DNA of 64,000 nucleotides from Ptychodera flava. Its lineage: Eukaryota; Hemichordata; Enteropneusta; Ptychoderidae. Position 1 is the stretch's first letter. Each line of letters starts with the position of its first letter. The notes beneath the pieces are model-generated. The model was not told the DNA's origin. It worked only from the letters and a program-made list of their open reading frames with translations, and made no database searches. Below are positions 47,120 through 59,060 of this stretch, in pieces. The stretch is taken from the NCBI RefSeq assembly GCF_041260155.1, contig NC_091944.1:18945772-19009771 (forward strand). Reading direction: 5' to 3'. The translations under genes and the position numbers were made by a program.

Positions 47120-49435
47120 TCTATCAACTTTTGTAACAACATAGGTCCGGCTGCGTCTCGCCATAAGCTTTCCCCACACAAACAAAACATTACCGTACAC
47201 ACTATCCAAACTTCTCTACAAATATCCAAAGCGAAACAAACATTTTTATTAACACACACAATCGGATAAGAATGTAGGAACACATTTTCGAAACGAATCA
47301 AACACAAACTCGACACAAAAACATTTAGGATAGTTAGATGGGGAGCCTCTTTCACATTTTTTACATCTCGCTATACTGTCTATGATTCTAAAAATAAAGT
47401 CATCTGCCACTTTTTCTGTATACGCGGTTTGGCAAAACTCATCTCTTCAATCGAAAGTCGGGCGATTTCATGGTTCTTTGGGGTACGTCGAGCTTAAGGA
47501 ATGTGGTTATATTCGCGATGTTTTATTCGAAATTATTTATTTCTTCTAGGGCAAATGCACGTAATTCATGCTGTTGGAAATACTGGCCGCTCATAAACAA
47601 GACAATAAACTCGATATCTGTGCATCTTTACTTTTATTGTCAAAGTACCATCGACACCCAAAAAAAACCCAAATGGTTCAGTCCACGCGTGGGTTCAGTC
47701 CAGGTATTTGCAACGCCAGTCACCTAGGCGACGGTAATCCGCACCACTTATCACCATCGGGAAGGTACTCCTCCCCTATACCACTGGCGATCCCACCCTC
47801 AAGGCACTGCGTCATTCGACCAAGCATTGTTATTGTAATTTCCTGCATAAAATTAACAGCGAGGTCAACCGGTCAAACTCTCTCGGCATTTTCTCTCATG
47901 TGTGTAAAGACAATCGAAGCGATGGCATCTTACGCAATTGCACACCTTCCACATTACTGTGACGCAACACTCCATGGTTGATTTGTAAGTAAACACAGAA
48001 AACCACCCACAAAGTAAACGAGTCTCGAGACATAGCATTCTAGTCCCGCAAAATTTTTCACGTATCAATAAACATAAAGCTGCAGTTTGAGGTTTCTAAG
48101 GTTTTCTGGTGTATATTATTTCATAAATATAACAGAAAGTGTAAATATATAACGTGTAAATATGAAATGATCACTCAATGTTATCGGTAATAATAGTGTT
48201 GACATTGTGCATAATGCTACCAGTAACATATCCCAGCGAAATATAATATCATCGGGGAGGGTGTGGTGTGCAACAGAAAAGAGCATTTGGTTGGCCAAAT
48301 AAAACAATTATTGTGTGTTTCCGGTAACATGCTTCCGAAAATTAATGTAGGTAGGTGAGATGAATTTTGTAAGTATTTTTTTTTTGTTTGCCGGGATCCA
48401 TAAAATACGGTAAAATTTAGAGGATTAACCCGAATTTTTTTTTGGAAATGCGAAAAAAATGTCCAGAGTCGGCGGCATATTTTAGGGTAGGCCGGGTTGC
48501 TGGAACCACACATAACTTTGTAGTTAGATTAATGGGAAGGACGTACACGCTCCGTAAATTTTGGACTGTAGTCTTTACATCTGCTAGGCTTTAAAAGCGA
48601 AGGAATCAACGTACGTTTAGTATTTGCTAACTTTCTGACCTATCGGAAATGCGCTGTTGTTTCAACGCAGATGTGAGAGTTAAAATAAACTTATGGACAA
48701 AAGTGAAACACTGATGTAAAACTTCAGAATACACAGCAAATATCTGTGAAATTGGTGAAATCCTTAATTTCAGGTATTTTTTTAGCTGAACAGCGTCTCT
48801 GAGATATTAAGGTTACATTGAAATGAAGAGGGGTCAACGCTGGGGCAAATGATGTAGGTCGCCAGTAGCTAAATATATCCGAACGGTAGAATCCAAGCAA
48901 TGTCTTCCCTGTAGACGAAACCTGGCAAGTGGTCTTTCTGGTGTTCGTGAAGGCCTCTACTTTTTAGTAATAATTTATCGCAGAGGATCGCCTTCATGAA
49001 AAGTTGCGGTGTATGGTTACTGTTAATGAGGCAAACCACAAACGGTATGAACCTGTTTGTGATCGCGATGTTTAATGTCGAAGCATACTCTGACCTTATT
49101 TGTGAAATGAAATATGTTCGTCATTCTGTCTGAATCATTGTATTGCGCATTTTACAGAGAGCTGATGAACTAACCATCAACTGTAGGAGAACGTTATCTA
49201 TGTATTGCACAGTGGTGAATATTTTCCATATTATGCTGTTCGTTTGTTTGTTGTTTCTTTGTTTGTTCGTACCTTTATTGCCTTTAATTTTCTGCTTTGT
49301 ACGGTAGAATGCGCTTAGGGGTCGGGTATTCGGACAATCTAATTATTACAATTCTTTTTGGGTCTACTGCTTGTGGAGCCTCATTTTGGAGCTCTTGGAG
49401 TATGTAAAGTTTTCACCGTCTCAGTCTTGTGACCA
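47120..49435. other. Non-coding stretch
   Basis: No supported gene. The Penelope-like fragment may extend a few hundred bases into this interval, but I recognise no domain. The inverted 26-bp word at 47866-47891 is described separately. Confidence 0.35.
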
Positions 49436-49442
49436 TTTTATC

Positions 49443-49470
49443 CCCCCCCCCCCCCCACACACACACACAC
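49443..49470. repeat. Poly(C) and (CA)n tract
   Basis: About 14 C bases followed by seven CA units. Confidence 0.9.
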
Positions 49471-49474
49471 GGGG

Positions 49475-50360
49475 ATGGCGGCCCAGGCCATTTTGAATTC
49501 CAAATATCAGTAAACGTAAGGTAATTTTTTCCTCCGGTACCAAAATTTTCAAAATTTTGTTAAGGGAAGGGTTGAAAGTTTCATTAAGGAAAATTGAGCA
49601 AAAGTTTGAATTTCGGGTTCGTACAACCGCGAAAGACTGTTGTTGATTCGCATTTCACAAGTGACTATGAATAACGCACACGCCTGGTCCTGCAGTGTGT
49701 GTCAAATCATCCCTCTTATCGACAGAACAGTCGACTGCGTCCATCTTTATTAAGGTCAAATGCGACAAATACGAATGGTGCTAATGAAGTGTGCCACGCA
49801 ACAGCCATGTTATATCCTTGTATAACCGCGAAAACATCAATTTTAATTTAATTTAATTTTAATTTAATTATTGTTGCGCCCCTTGTCTTCCCTCTCCCCG
49901 AGTTTCTCCGCTTAAATGCTCTCCCAAAATACATGCAAACATTCCGTAAATTTCCAGAAATGTTTTTGCATCGAAAATTACTCTCATAAGTTATTCACTC
50001 ATGAAGTATGTACCTAGAATATAGAATAGCATCCATACTAAACGTGAGTATTGAATGTGATATTGCGGTGAGTCAGAGCTAATCAGTCTATCTGAACATA
50101 GACAACGTGCAGAAGCTGCATTTGACTGTATGACTTATTATCAAAGAATGTTGACATCTGCCTCCCCGGGAAAAGACTGACGATGGAGAGCTTCAAACCT
50201 ATTTTGTAGATGGGTTAACAGACACTCGTCAGTTACTCTGATGGTCTTTTTAATGAGGTCCTGACCCATCTTCAATTTTGAATGCACGTATGTAGCCTCC
50301 ATGAACAGGTTTTAAAAGTATCATGATTATCAAATTGCGGCTTGTTTCAGCTGTTGCTTT
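49475..50360. other. Non-coding stretch
   Basis: No supported gene. A small TTTAATTTAATT repeat lies at about 49842-49870. Confidence 0.4.
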
Positions 50361-50366
50361 GCATGC

Positions 50367-50488
50367 CCAACTGTCTGTCTGTCTGTCTGCCTTGCAAGGA
50401 AATCATGTATGTATGTATGTATGTATGTATGTATGTATGTATGTATGTATGTATGTATGTATGTATGTATGTATGTATGTATGTATGT

Positions 50489-50528
<40 letters not shown>

Positions 50529-50567
50529 ATGTATGTATGTATGTATGTATGTATGTATGTATGTATG
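50367..50567. repeat. Compound (TGTC)n - (ATGT)n - (GT)n - (ATGT)n microsatellite
   Basis: A short TGTC run is followed by a long ATGT tract, interrupted at about 50490-50512 by pure GT. The long plus-strand frame through it, and all other frames here, are repeat artefacts. Confidence 0.97.
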
Positions 50568-50728
50568 CGTTCTTGCATTAATATGTATACATTCATATTT
50601 TTACTGTCTCTATGTGCAGTTATTTATATATGCCTGTCTGTTAGCCCAGAGCTCGAGGTCCTTGATATGTCTCTGCGTGAGGCAAGTCATTTCGAGTTCG
50701 TGTATATCAGTTACTATTAAAGTCTGTC

Positions 50729-50794
50729 TACCCATCAGTGAGTCAGTGAGTCAGTCAGTAAGTCAGTCAGTCAATCAGTCAGTCAGTCAGTCAG

Positions 50795-50825
<31 letters not shown>

Positions 50826-50829
50826 GTTA

Positions 50830-50885
<56 letters not shown>

Positions 50886-50910
50886 GTCTGTCTATCTGTC
50901 TAACTATATA
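50729..50910. repeat. Compound tetranucleotide microsatellite (AGTC, AATC, TATC)
   Basis: The unit drifts from AGTC through AATC to TATC along about 170 bp, each stretch being internally uniform. This is the usual result of slippage with successive base changes. Confidence 0.95.
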
Positions 50911-50911
50911 T

Positions 50912-53324
50912 CTATTAGACTAATTATTATCTATCTTGGTATTTATTACATTATTCTTTTATTTTTATTGCACTCAATTCCTATTTCTATTTACATGGAT
51001 TTTACGTTTACCGTTTTCCCTTGTCAGATTGTTCCTCTCCTATTCCTGCTGCTGACTTTTTCTACGTGTTCTTATTCCCATCCCTAAAGCCTCTTGGTGT
51101 TCCCACAACTTACCCACCCTCCTTTTAACGATTTCTGGTATATGGGTCACTCTGTGCAAGTTTAACAACTGTGTTCTGATGAGATCACATTCACCATGGT
51201 CATTATCAGGGGCCTGAGGGCACATGCGCTTGTAATATTTGCAGGGAATATCAGGCGGGGTGCCTGACGAGGCCGTGGGCCGAGATATTAATATCTATAT
51301 TGCATACAACGTGATATATAAGAGCAAAAGAACTACCAAGGATCGGCCTTCGGTCACGTCTACCAGGTTTCTGCTCTGACAGCTTATCAAAGCTATGTTA
51401 CAAGCGCCTGTGATCAGGGGCACGCCTGTTGACAAAAGAGTGTACCTACACTGTGCTTTTATTAGTGAAAGTTGTTTGGGATATGTATGCATGTTATGTA
51501 CGAAAGAGGAAAATCCATCAGAGCGGGCTTCTCTAAACGTTTCTAAACTTTAAGATGTGACGTAAAAGATCCAGGGCTAATTTTGATAACGGAGACCAAG
51601 TACGAGTAAGCTTAGGGCGTGCTTCTTTTTTTCGGCACAGTCCCTCTGTGTCTCCGCGAGTTCGTGATCGACTAAGCGTATCGGGACACCTACATTGTAA
51701 ACATAAGAACGTATCGCAATGACCTGTGAGATCAATGCGGCGGCAATAACCAGCTTTACACACTGTCACTTAGAAGGCCATTAGCACGACATTTGAGTGT
51801 GAGCTGATCACAGTGTTTGAAGGGCCAAAGTCATTATTTTTAGGGAAAGCGATACTGTGACGGTGAACGCCCACGTTGAGAGAGACCGGAGAGCTGTGTA
51901 CCATGGCATGAATGATGATGTTGCTGTCCGTATCATAAATTAGTTTAGGCGTGCCATTTCTGGAGCACTAAAATTAGGTATAAACTTGTGAATCGACTTC
52001 GGGAAAGCACTCTGGTTTTGATTTAAAGTAGGCTCGTTTTATCAGGTAGTTATTTTTAGCACACGCCTGTTACCGTCCAAAAGCAGAAACCAGAGGGGAT
52101 ATCACAAAACTGAGATATCTAAGTATTGTACTGCTGACACATCTGGGTGTCTGTGTTTTCCTGATGAAAAAGTTAAGCGGTCATTATACCAACATTGGGT
52201 GGTCTGTTTCCACGGAGATATAGCGTAACGAGGTCAAAGGTCGCCACCAATCATCATGTAGGGTTACCGTGGCATGTGAGTCTTCTGTAACAATTTTATC
52301 TGGTTATTATTTTTCTCCAGGCAACAGATTAAAATGAAATTTAATTCCAAAAAATAATAGGACATTTGAAACCACAAGACAAAGTTTCAGCGATAGCTGT
52401 CGGTGACTGTTTGTCAAGTAGGTGCCTCATTAGCAAGCTTTCCTCGTAATGTTGGTTTAATATCAAAGAAAATGAAACCATGTTCCATCGAACACAAGAG
52501 TTTTGGCGCATGCTGTTTTCAAACCGCAATTTTCTCTTTCAAATTTCCCACAGTAACCGACAACACATCTTTCAGATTGACCTTTGCTGTTGCGGCGAGT
52601 CATTTAATACTCTCATATACAGAGCTCTCTTTTCTGAAGTAGACACTTTCTGATACTGGGCCTTCGAGGAGAAGTGAAAGGTGTTTAAACTATAAAGGCA
52701 CTAAGTTCCCTTTTTATCATTAGAATCGGACACTTCTGCTTCATGTAGGGCCGGGGCTGAATAGCCAACACGGCAAACAAAGGCTCGTGGGCTTCAATTA
52801 CTGCAGCTACTTCATAATTTATTTTAACATTTTACTCAGGGCTTAACAACCACGGATCAGAACCGTTACGATTAGCGCCGCCGGCAGAATTGTTTTTCAT
52901 TCTTGCATTAGTTCCGAACAGGTAATGAGCTGTAGTCATGCATGAATTTCTTGCATTGCACTTACCATAATAACCTCTAATAATGAAGATGCGGCTAGTC
53001 TCTGGTTCATTCACGGGCAATATATTGCAGAGTATGAAGTAAGTGGTTAAGGAAAGTACTGTAACAATATGAAGAATAAACGTAATTGTCGGGTTAAAAT
53101 TAGCGTATGACAAGTAACACGATTGGAACTACTTGGATTTTCATAATCTTTAATTTTTCAAAAGTTTTAGGTGCCAGATAGTTTAATGTTGCAATAATAC
53201 AAATAACTCATAAAAACAAGTGTGTAATGTAAAAAGAAAAGCAGATGATATCACATTTGTAGATTAAATAAACATTACTTCACCATCCAATTATCTCATA
53301 ATAGTTCCAATCGCATTAAGTACT
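50912..53324. other. Non-coding stretch
   Basis: No supported gene. A minus-strand frame at 52832-53113 has a hydrophobic segment and a good donor (TATG|GTAAGT), but no ATG and no acceptor, so it is not called. The half-hairpin CACAGTCCCTCTGTG at about 51638-51652 resembles one arm and the loop of the hairpins at 45.3-45.6 kb. Confidence 0.4.
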
Positions 53325-53327
53325 GAA

Positions 53328-53375
53328 GGTAGTATGCGCCTCGAAAGTGAAAGAGTTAAATTTTTACTCAAACTT
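53328..53375. mobile_element. TTAA-type MITE family, left-end fragment
   Basis: GGTAGTATGCGCCTCGAAAG matches the left end of the 58.1-kb copy with one change. Similarity stops after about 50 bp. Confidence 0.6.
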
Positions 53376-53379
53376 AATT

Positions 53380-54030
53380 CGAAAACACACTCGGACTTGC
53401 ATGGTTCAATAAACTATTGGCTGTGACAAGGCGCAAAAACCATGATTTACTGACACGAACGGCACACAGGGCAAACAACAACCACAGGTCATGCAAGTAC
53501 ACTTCTTGATATAATAATATAATGTACATATATATACTATACTCAAATATCCCTAGCGCACAAGATTCCATCATTTCATCCATCAAGGCATTTCCATCTG
53601 TGATATTCATCCACGTTTGTAAGTGGCACCGCTGTACGAATACTATTAGTTCTCCATAGCATAGCAAGATCAGGATATGTTTATTTTTGGCAAAGTAATA
53701 CGCTGATAGAGTTAAAGGAAATTACTATCACGCAAACGCCACCAATGACTAATTTTAGACTCGCTATCAAATGATGGCCGTGGCGTTTATTTTCAAGCCA
53801 CGTCGATGGCATAAACAATGTTGATCAAATACGTCATACAAAAATACAGACTACGTCAATAGTGTTGCAGTACGGTCAACTTGAAACGATTAATTGGAAA
53901 TGAAATTTAATGACTCTGGAGATATTTTGAGGCGCTGCCTTCGAACGAAAAACTTGAGAACATTTTCTGTTGGAGGACGAGGTTCATAATCAAAATCGTC
54001 ACACAAATGTTTGACTTGACAATGCTGGTG
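53380..54030. other. Non-coding stretch
   Basis: No supported gene or repeat. Confidence 0.4.
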
Positions 54031-54033
54031 ACG

Positions 54034-54420
54034 TTAAAGGGACAAAGTCGGCCATTTTTCATTAATTTTGTTTGATACGAGATACTACTTATATTGTTGA
54101 ACATGTTGAAAGATACTGAATGAATGGGTGACCATGCATATATTCGACCCCGGTTTTAGACATGATACATGAAACCATCGCGAAAATGATCTATGGTCAT
54201 GACCATTACTTAAATCGTTTTTGCGATAATTTCATTTAATTTGTCTAAAATCGGCCGGGTTCGAATATATGCATGGTCACCCATTTATTCAGTATGTTTC
54301 AACATGTCAAACAATATATTATATTGTTTGATATGTTGCAAGATACTGAATAAGTAGTACTGATAAGTAGTATCTCGTATCAAACAAAATTCATGAAAAA
54401 TGGCCGACTTTGTCCCTTTA
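54034..54420. mobile_element. Full-length fold-back MITE with TTAA ends
   Basis: TTAAAGGGACAAAGTCGGCC at 54034 is inverted at the right end, finishing CTTTGTCCCTTTAA at 54420. The inversion continues inwards almost to the centre, so the whole 387 bp folds on itself; pairing also includes CCCATTTATTCAGTAT with ATACTGAATGAATGGG. The right arm carries small internal duplications (GATAAGTAGTA twice). TTAA at both edges fits a piggyBac- or Kolobok-type target. Confidence 0.88.
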
Positions 54421-54535
54421 ATGGCCATACTAATGATGGTGGTAATGGATTCATTGGCAATGGTTGTACGGTAGATGACTGTACAAGTTCCTTATCTACC
54501 TCTTGAATGTGAATTGTACTGATCGAAGTTCATTT

Positions 54536-54570
54536 TCATCATGATGATCATGATGATCATCATCATCATC
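54536..54570. repeat. ATGATC/CATCAT simple repeat
   Basis: Imperfect CATCATGATGATCATGATGA tract, partly self-complementary. Confidence 0.85.
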
Positions 54571-54574
54571 GCAT

Positions 54575-56140
54575 CGTCAAATTGTCATACTTTGTTGTGG
54601 ATCTCACCGACTTGGATAAAGGTCGCGCTTACCTTTGTAATTCACTGTTTTATCACTGGTGTTCAGCTAACTGCAGGATGTAAGTATATCCAAGACAGCG
54701 AAGGAAACTGGTAAAAGTTCGTCTCATAAAGTGCAAAATCGAGATGTGACCTGGCCGGGAATACTATTTTGTTCACAATGGTAACACACCACTAACCATC
54801 CTGAGATGACAGAAGCAATTCTCACCATTTGGATTCAATTTAGCAGTAGTTTATTGTCTAATAAACACAGCGCAGAATAATAAAAATCAAGACAGCACGT
54901 TAACGAATAAGGAAATGCTTGGCATCGTTGAGCACAATACGCTGAGCATACGGCAGAGTCTACGGGCAGGGTTAAAAGGTTACAGCCGCTAGAGGGCGCA
55001 CACTTTAGCGAACTGGGGGCAAGACAAGTGCCAGAAAAGTCTGTGGTAAGAAATACATTGTGGCATAAATGGTGACAGATCAACATAAGAATTTAGTCGT
55101 GACATTTTGAAAAGAAAACATTCCTGATGAAAAAAATAGTAAGAGCGACTTTGAAAATCGAGACTGCCCACAATATATAAGAAGTGAAGTTTTACATCAA
55201 CAAAAATGTGAAAATAGTTCTTTAAATAAATTAGACATATCAAACCACACTTTCAATTGTTCACAATTGATATTTTCATTCCCTCTCGGTTAAATAATGA
55301 AGCTACTGCTGTGTGATTGTAAACACATGTTTATACAGAAGTGTGAATCTATTTTACAGTAATAATTCATTTCAAAACCTGTCTGGATTTCAACCCTTTC
55401 AAGAGCAAAGTTGAAAGGCTGAAAAAAATCCATGAATTTTACTGTCCTGTCAAAAGATCATTCGTCTGCAAAACTGAATCAACCATACCAATTGATTTGT
55501 CAGCATAATTCAAATTTCATATAAACACGTAGAATAAAAATGTACATTGAGAAAGTACCCCTTCTTTCTCTACTAACGTTTAAGAATTATAAAATTGCAC
55601 AAAAAATCAAAAAGGCAGTTAAAATTTGTATATCTGCTCTACTAGGTACTATTATTACATTCATTGTCAGAGATTCAGGTAAATAGACTGATGCCCATGG
55701 ACACATGAGCTGTGAATTTGATAAACACAGTGGTATACGACAAAAGTGTATATTACAAAGATATCCTGTGATTTGTGAAAATGTAGTCACAAAAAAGAAA
55801 CGTGATAAATGTGTGCCATTTCATGTGTTATTTAACACATTCAGCAATTCTTAATAAATAGCGAATTTGTGTAGTAATCTTTAGCATTTCAATTGATCGA
55901 TTCGTAGTTCAAAAATTCACGAGAAATTGTCACAAAAATGGCAATGGAAAATGTACACCACAAATTAACTTGTTTCAACCCACCACACAAAACGGTGTTC
56001 TTTGATTGTCTTTTGCTACACAGTGACAGATATTTATTTTGTATAATATATTGTTATGATGTGAGTATCTATAATGATTACAACTGCCTGCCAAATGTAA
56101 ACTGCATCACAGCTCCTCATTGGACATACAGCCTCCTCAA
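54575..56140. other. Non-coding stretch
   Basis: No supported gene. AT-rich, with only short frames. Confidence 0.4.
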
Positions 56141-56142
56141 TG

Positions 56143-56235
56143 TTTAACCTGTTCACCCCCAATTCCCTGTAAGCAGGTCCACAATGATCATTGTTAACAA
56201 TGGGTTTGGGCCAAACCATGGCGGTGAAAGGGTTA
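56143..56235. mobile_element. 93-bp MITE with TTAA ends
   Basis: TTAACCTGTTCACCCCC at 56143 is inverted, with small changes, as GGCGGTGAAAGGGTTAA ending at 56235. The interior is non-coding. Confidence 0.65.
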
Positions 56236-56322
56236 AGCCAAGTGGCATGCCTGTGTTAACTATATGCGGAAAAAAAATTAAATTGGCGAATTTCACAAAA
56301 AAAATGTGAAAACTTTAGACAC

Positions 56323-56545
56323 TTAACCCTTTGAGTATCAAAATCGATTTTTCTCACCTTAAGAAAATATCCTCCACTTAATTTTTTTCAGATTTTTGTT
56401 AAAATTTTGTTAACCAACTGTAGCCAATGAAATGTGATGTCCATTTGGTCCAAAATTATCAAAAAATTACAGAAAAATTCATGAGTTGATAAAATGTTGC
56501 ACTAAAATTTTGGCGGGGAAAAAATTACAGTGCTCAAAGGGTTAA
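56323..56545. mobile_element. 223-bp MITE, ends TTAACCCTTTGAG
   Basis: TTAACCCTTTGAG at 56323 is inverted as CTCAAAGGGTTAA ending at 56545. It stands exactly where the left half of the neighbouring MITE copy would be expected. Confidence 0.7.
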
Positions 56546-56637
56546 TGAGCTTCAAAATGAGCCCCAACAAGTGGTAGACCAAAAAGGTATTGTCAAAGTT
56601 TGAGTTTCCAATATCTGTCCCCAAGGTGCATTCAACC
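56546..56637. mobile_element. TTAA-type MITE family, right-half copy
   Basis: From GAGCTTCAAAATGAGCCCCA to GGTGCATTCAACC, followed by TTAA. It matches the right part of the copies at 58.1 and 60.1 kb. Its left half is absent, replaced by the 223-bp MITE. Confidence 0.7.
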
Positions 56638-56644
56638 TTAAAGT

Positions 56645-58100
56645 GATACTACATCAGCTGCATGAAAAACAAGGATCTGTGACAGAGTCTACAGACAGGT
56701 TTTAATCTTACCGTATTTGATACTGTAAGAGAGTATTTCTCTCAAAAAATTAAAAAGTTGAAAGTGCAAAAATGTGAAGAAATCACAATTTGAACTTTTT
56801 GCAATGAGGTCACGGTAACACTTCTAGGGAAAGACGTATTTACTGTACGTGAACCTAAAATGACTTCAAATGAACTAAAACAATAATAAGGCACATACTG
56901 TTAATATTCACAACATGAACTAATGAGAATGAAGAATATGGGTTGATGACAGAATTCCGTCATCAATATGCGAAAGTGAATATTTGTCTGAAAATTATGA
57001 CAAGACTTTCGGAAATTAATCTCACTAGAACTGTGAAAATTGTATACTGATATCACGGATGTTTCTGAATGAAACTATAAAAATATATGCCAGAGGATAC
57101 ATCAACAAGTGACAGTAATAAAGACAGGATATAGGAGTGCAAAGAAATAATTTGTCAGAATTTCGGTCAGCAGCTGTAAAATATTGCATGCATGTTGCTA
57201 TATTTAGTAACAAAGCTACGACTGCGATCAGTGCTATTCTATGAGAAAAATGTTCCTAACATATTTGATATGACTCATCAAGATGAGCTGGTAAGATTGA
57301 AATATTTGAGAAAAATTTGCATCAGGCAACGGACAGGGGCTAAATTCCCTTCCACTTAAGTATGAACTTTTCTTTGTCATGTGTTTGCTTCCATTATTTA
57401 CATCACCAAATAAAGTCGCGCAAGAAAAGCTAAATGCAAAACACTGTCGTAACTTACCTTGTTTTGAAAAAAACATTCCTTTAAACCATCAAATCATTTA
57501 TCTCGAGATTTGAAACTTTGCGATTTGACACTATTGCATCTATTAAATATTTGAAGGTTTCCAAATCAAGCGAAAAAAAATTCACATGGCCTTTTATAAT
57601 ATATACATCTCTTGTTGCCAAAAAAAATACATCCCTGACTGCGAATTTGGTACTTTCTACATGCAATGAATTAATATTAGTGCCAAAAGTGACTCGGCAT
57701 TGTGGCATGTTTGTAACATATGTGGTAATGAGCTGAATGTAAATTATCACAATTTCTGAGCAAATAAACTACATTTAAAGGGACACTAGCTGTAATATTT
57801 GATGACATAATTATTACTTCTGTTTCGATAGAAAAGGAAGTTTCTTCCTCTTCTTTAACAGGAATGTTGACTTAACAAGTATAAGCCTTGCCAACACAAT
57901 ATATTTGTACAATATGCACTATTATTGTTGAAACACATCTACCCATGAATTCTAGCCAAGGATAAAATTCAGTTGTCAACAGTAACATAGACTATTGCAC
58001 AAAAACAAGCCAAGTTGATCAGTAGATATGTCAACATAATCCTGGGATTTGAATGGGTAACTCTATTTCACTGAAACATGTTGAAATACCATATATTTGC
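56645..58100. other. Non-coding stretch
   Basis: No supported gene. TTAAAGGGACA at about 57776 matches one end of the fold-back MITE at 54.0 kb, but no second end was found. Confidence 0.4.
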
Positions 58101-58106
58101 TTTTAA

Positions 58107-58450
58107 GGTAGTATGCACCTCGAAATTGAAAGTCTAAAAATTTTGCTCAAACTCTCCTCAGGAAATTTTCAACAATTCTCTTTCAAAATCAAGAATAAAC
58201 ATTAGGGGTCATCATGCAATTTTTGGTACTATGGAAACAAATTACCTTAAATTTTACTGATAATTGCAATTCAAGATGGCTACCATACTTATATTAACTC
58301 TTTGGGAAAGATTACATTTTCAATTATCACCAAATTAAGGCTGGTAAAACCTTTAGTTACTTCATGAACTTCAAAATGAACCTCACAAGTGGTAGATAAA
58401 AAATATTGTAAAAGCTTGTCCAAATATCTGTCCCTGAGGTGCATTCTACC
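58107..58450. mobile_element. TTAA-type MITE family, best-preserved copy
   Basis: The terminal inverted repeats GGTAGTATGCACCTC and GAGGTGCATTCTACC (14 of 15 match) are flanked on both sides by TTAA (58103-58106 and 58451-58454). The length is 344 bp and the interior is non-coding. Related copies lie at 32.3, 53.3, 56.5 and 60.1 kb. TTAA duplication suggests a piggyBac- or Kolobok-like transposase in trans. Confidence 0.88.
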
Positions 58451-58712
58451 TTAATGTAGCATGTGTGTCAGAAGTGCATTGTAACCCTTGGCAACTGATT
58501 TCAAGTCTGGCCAAGAATTCAATTGTTAGCATTTATATTGCACATAATAGATATACATGTACATACTGTGTTGACAAGCCTAATACTGGGTATTTCTACA
58601 TAGATGTCCATTAAAGTGTGGTTTTGACACAAGTATTACAATCAAGTTATAACGGCTTCAGTGGATTAATACAAAGCAGACATGTATATTCAATAGTCTC
58701 CTTGTTAAGCTG

Positions 58713-58718
58713 TTTATT
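58713..58718 (-). terminator. Poly(A) signal of FAM8A1
   Basis: AATAAA on the minus strand about 170 nt past the FAM8A1 stop codon, the first canonical signal in the expected range. Confidence 0.55.
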
Positions 58719-58888
58719 TTTCTTATAATTTTATAGCATTCTGCTTTAAAAAATGCACAAATAACCCTTTTGTTTTTCAGGAGCAATAGCTATGCCTTAC
58801 TACACTCAACATAACCTCATGAATTTTTGTCTAATACCACTGACAGACTAGCATAATAACTACCAAATACATCTAAGTGTTCTCTCTC

Positions 58889-59060
58889 TCATCTTCTTAT
58901 GTTTTGAGGACCATATCTCTGATACCTCGGTCCTGAAACCACCAAGGTTCCTGCGATGATGTCGTACGCACCACGATTGTGTTGATAAAATAAAATTGTC
59001 AGGTAGACCGGGAAAAAGAACGCCATGGAAAAGTTTTTGATGAGAGACCTTGCCATTGCA
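58889..59060 (-). CDS. FAM8A1: FAM8A1 last exon
   Basis: Enters after CATTTCCACTTTCAG and encodes the third membrane segment, the YDIIAGTLVV motif that closes the RDD domain, and the basic tail. The stop is at 58889. Confidence 0.95.

Noticed and set aside
47047-47355. 102-residue minus-strand ORF
   Set aside because: Antisense to the Penelope-like 3' region and the hammerhead-like motif, with no domain.
50323-51087. 254-residue plus-strand ORF
   Set aside because: Almost entirely microsatellite translation (CMYV, SVSQ and IYLS repeats). The open frame results from stop-free tetranucleotide repeats.
52832-53113. First exon of a secreted or type II membrane protein on the minus strand
   Set aside because: A hydrophobic segment and a good donor exist, but the frame has no ATG at its start and no acceptor.
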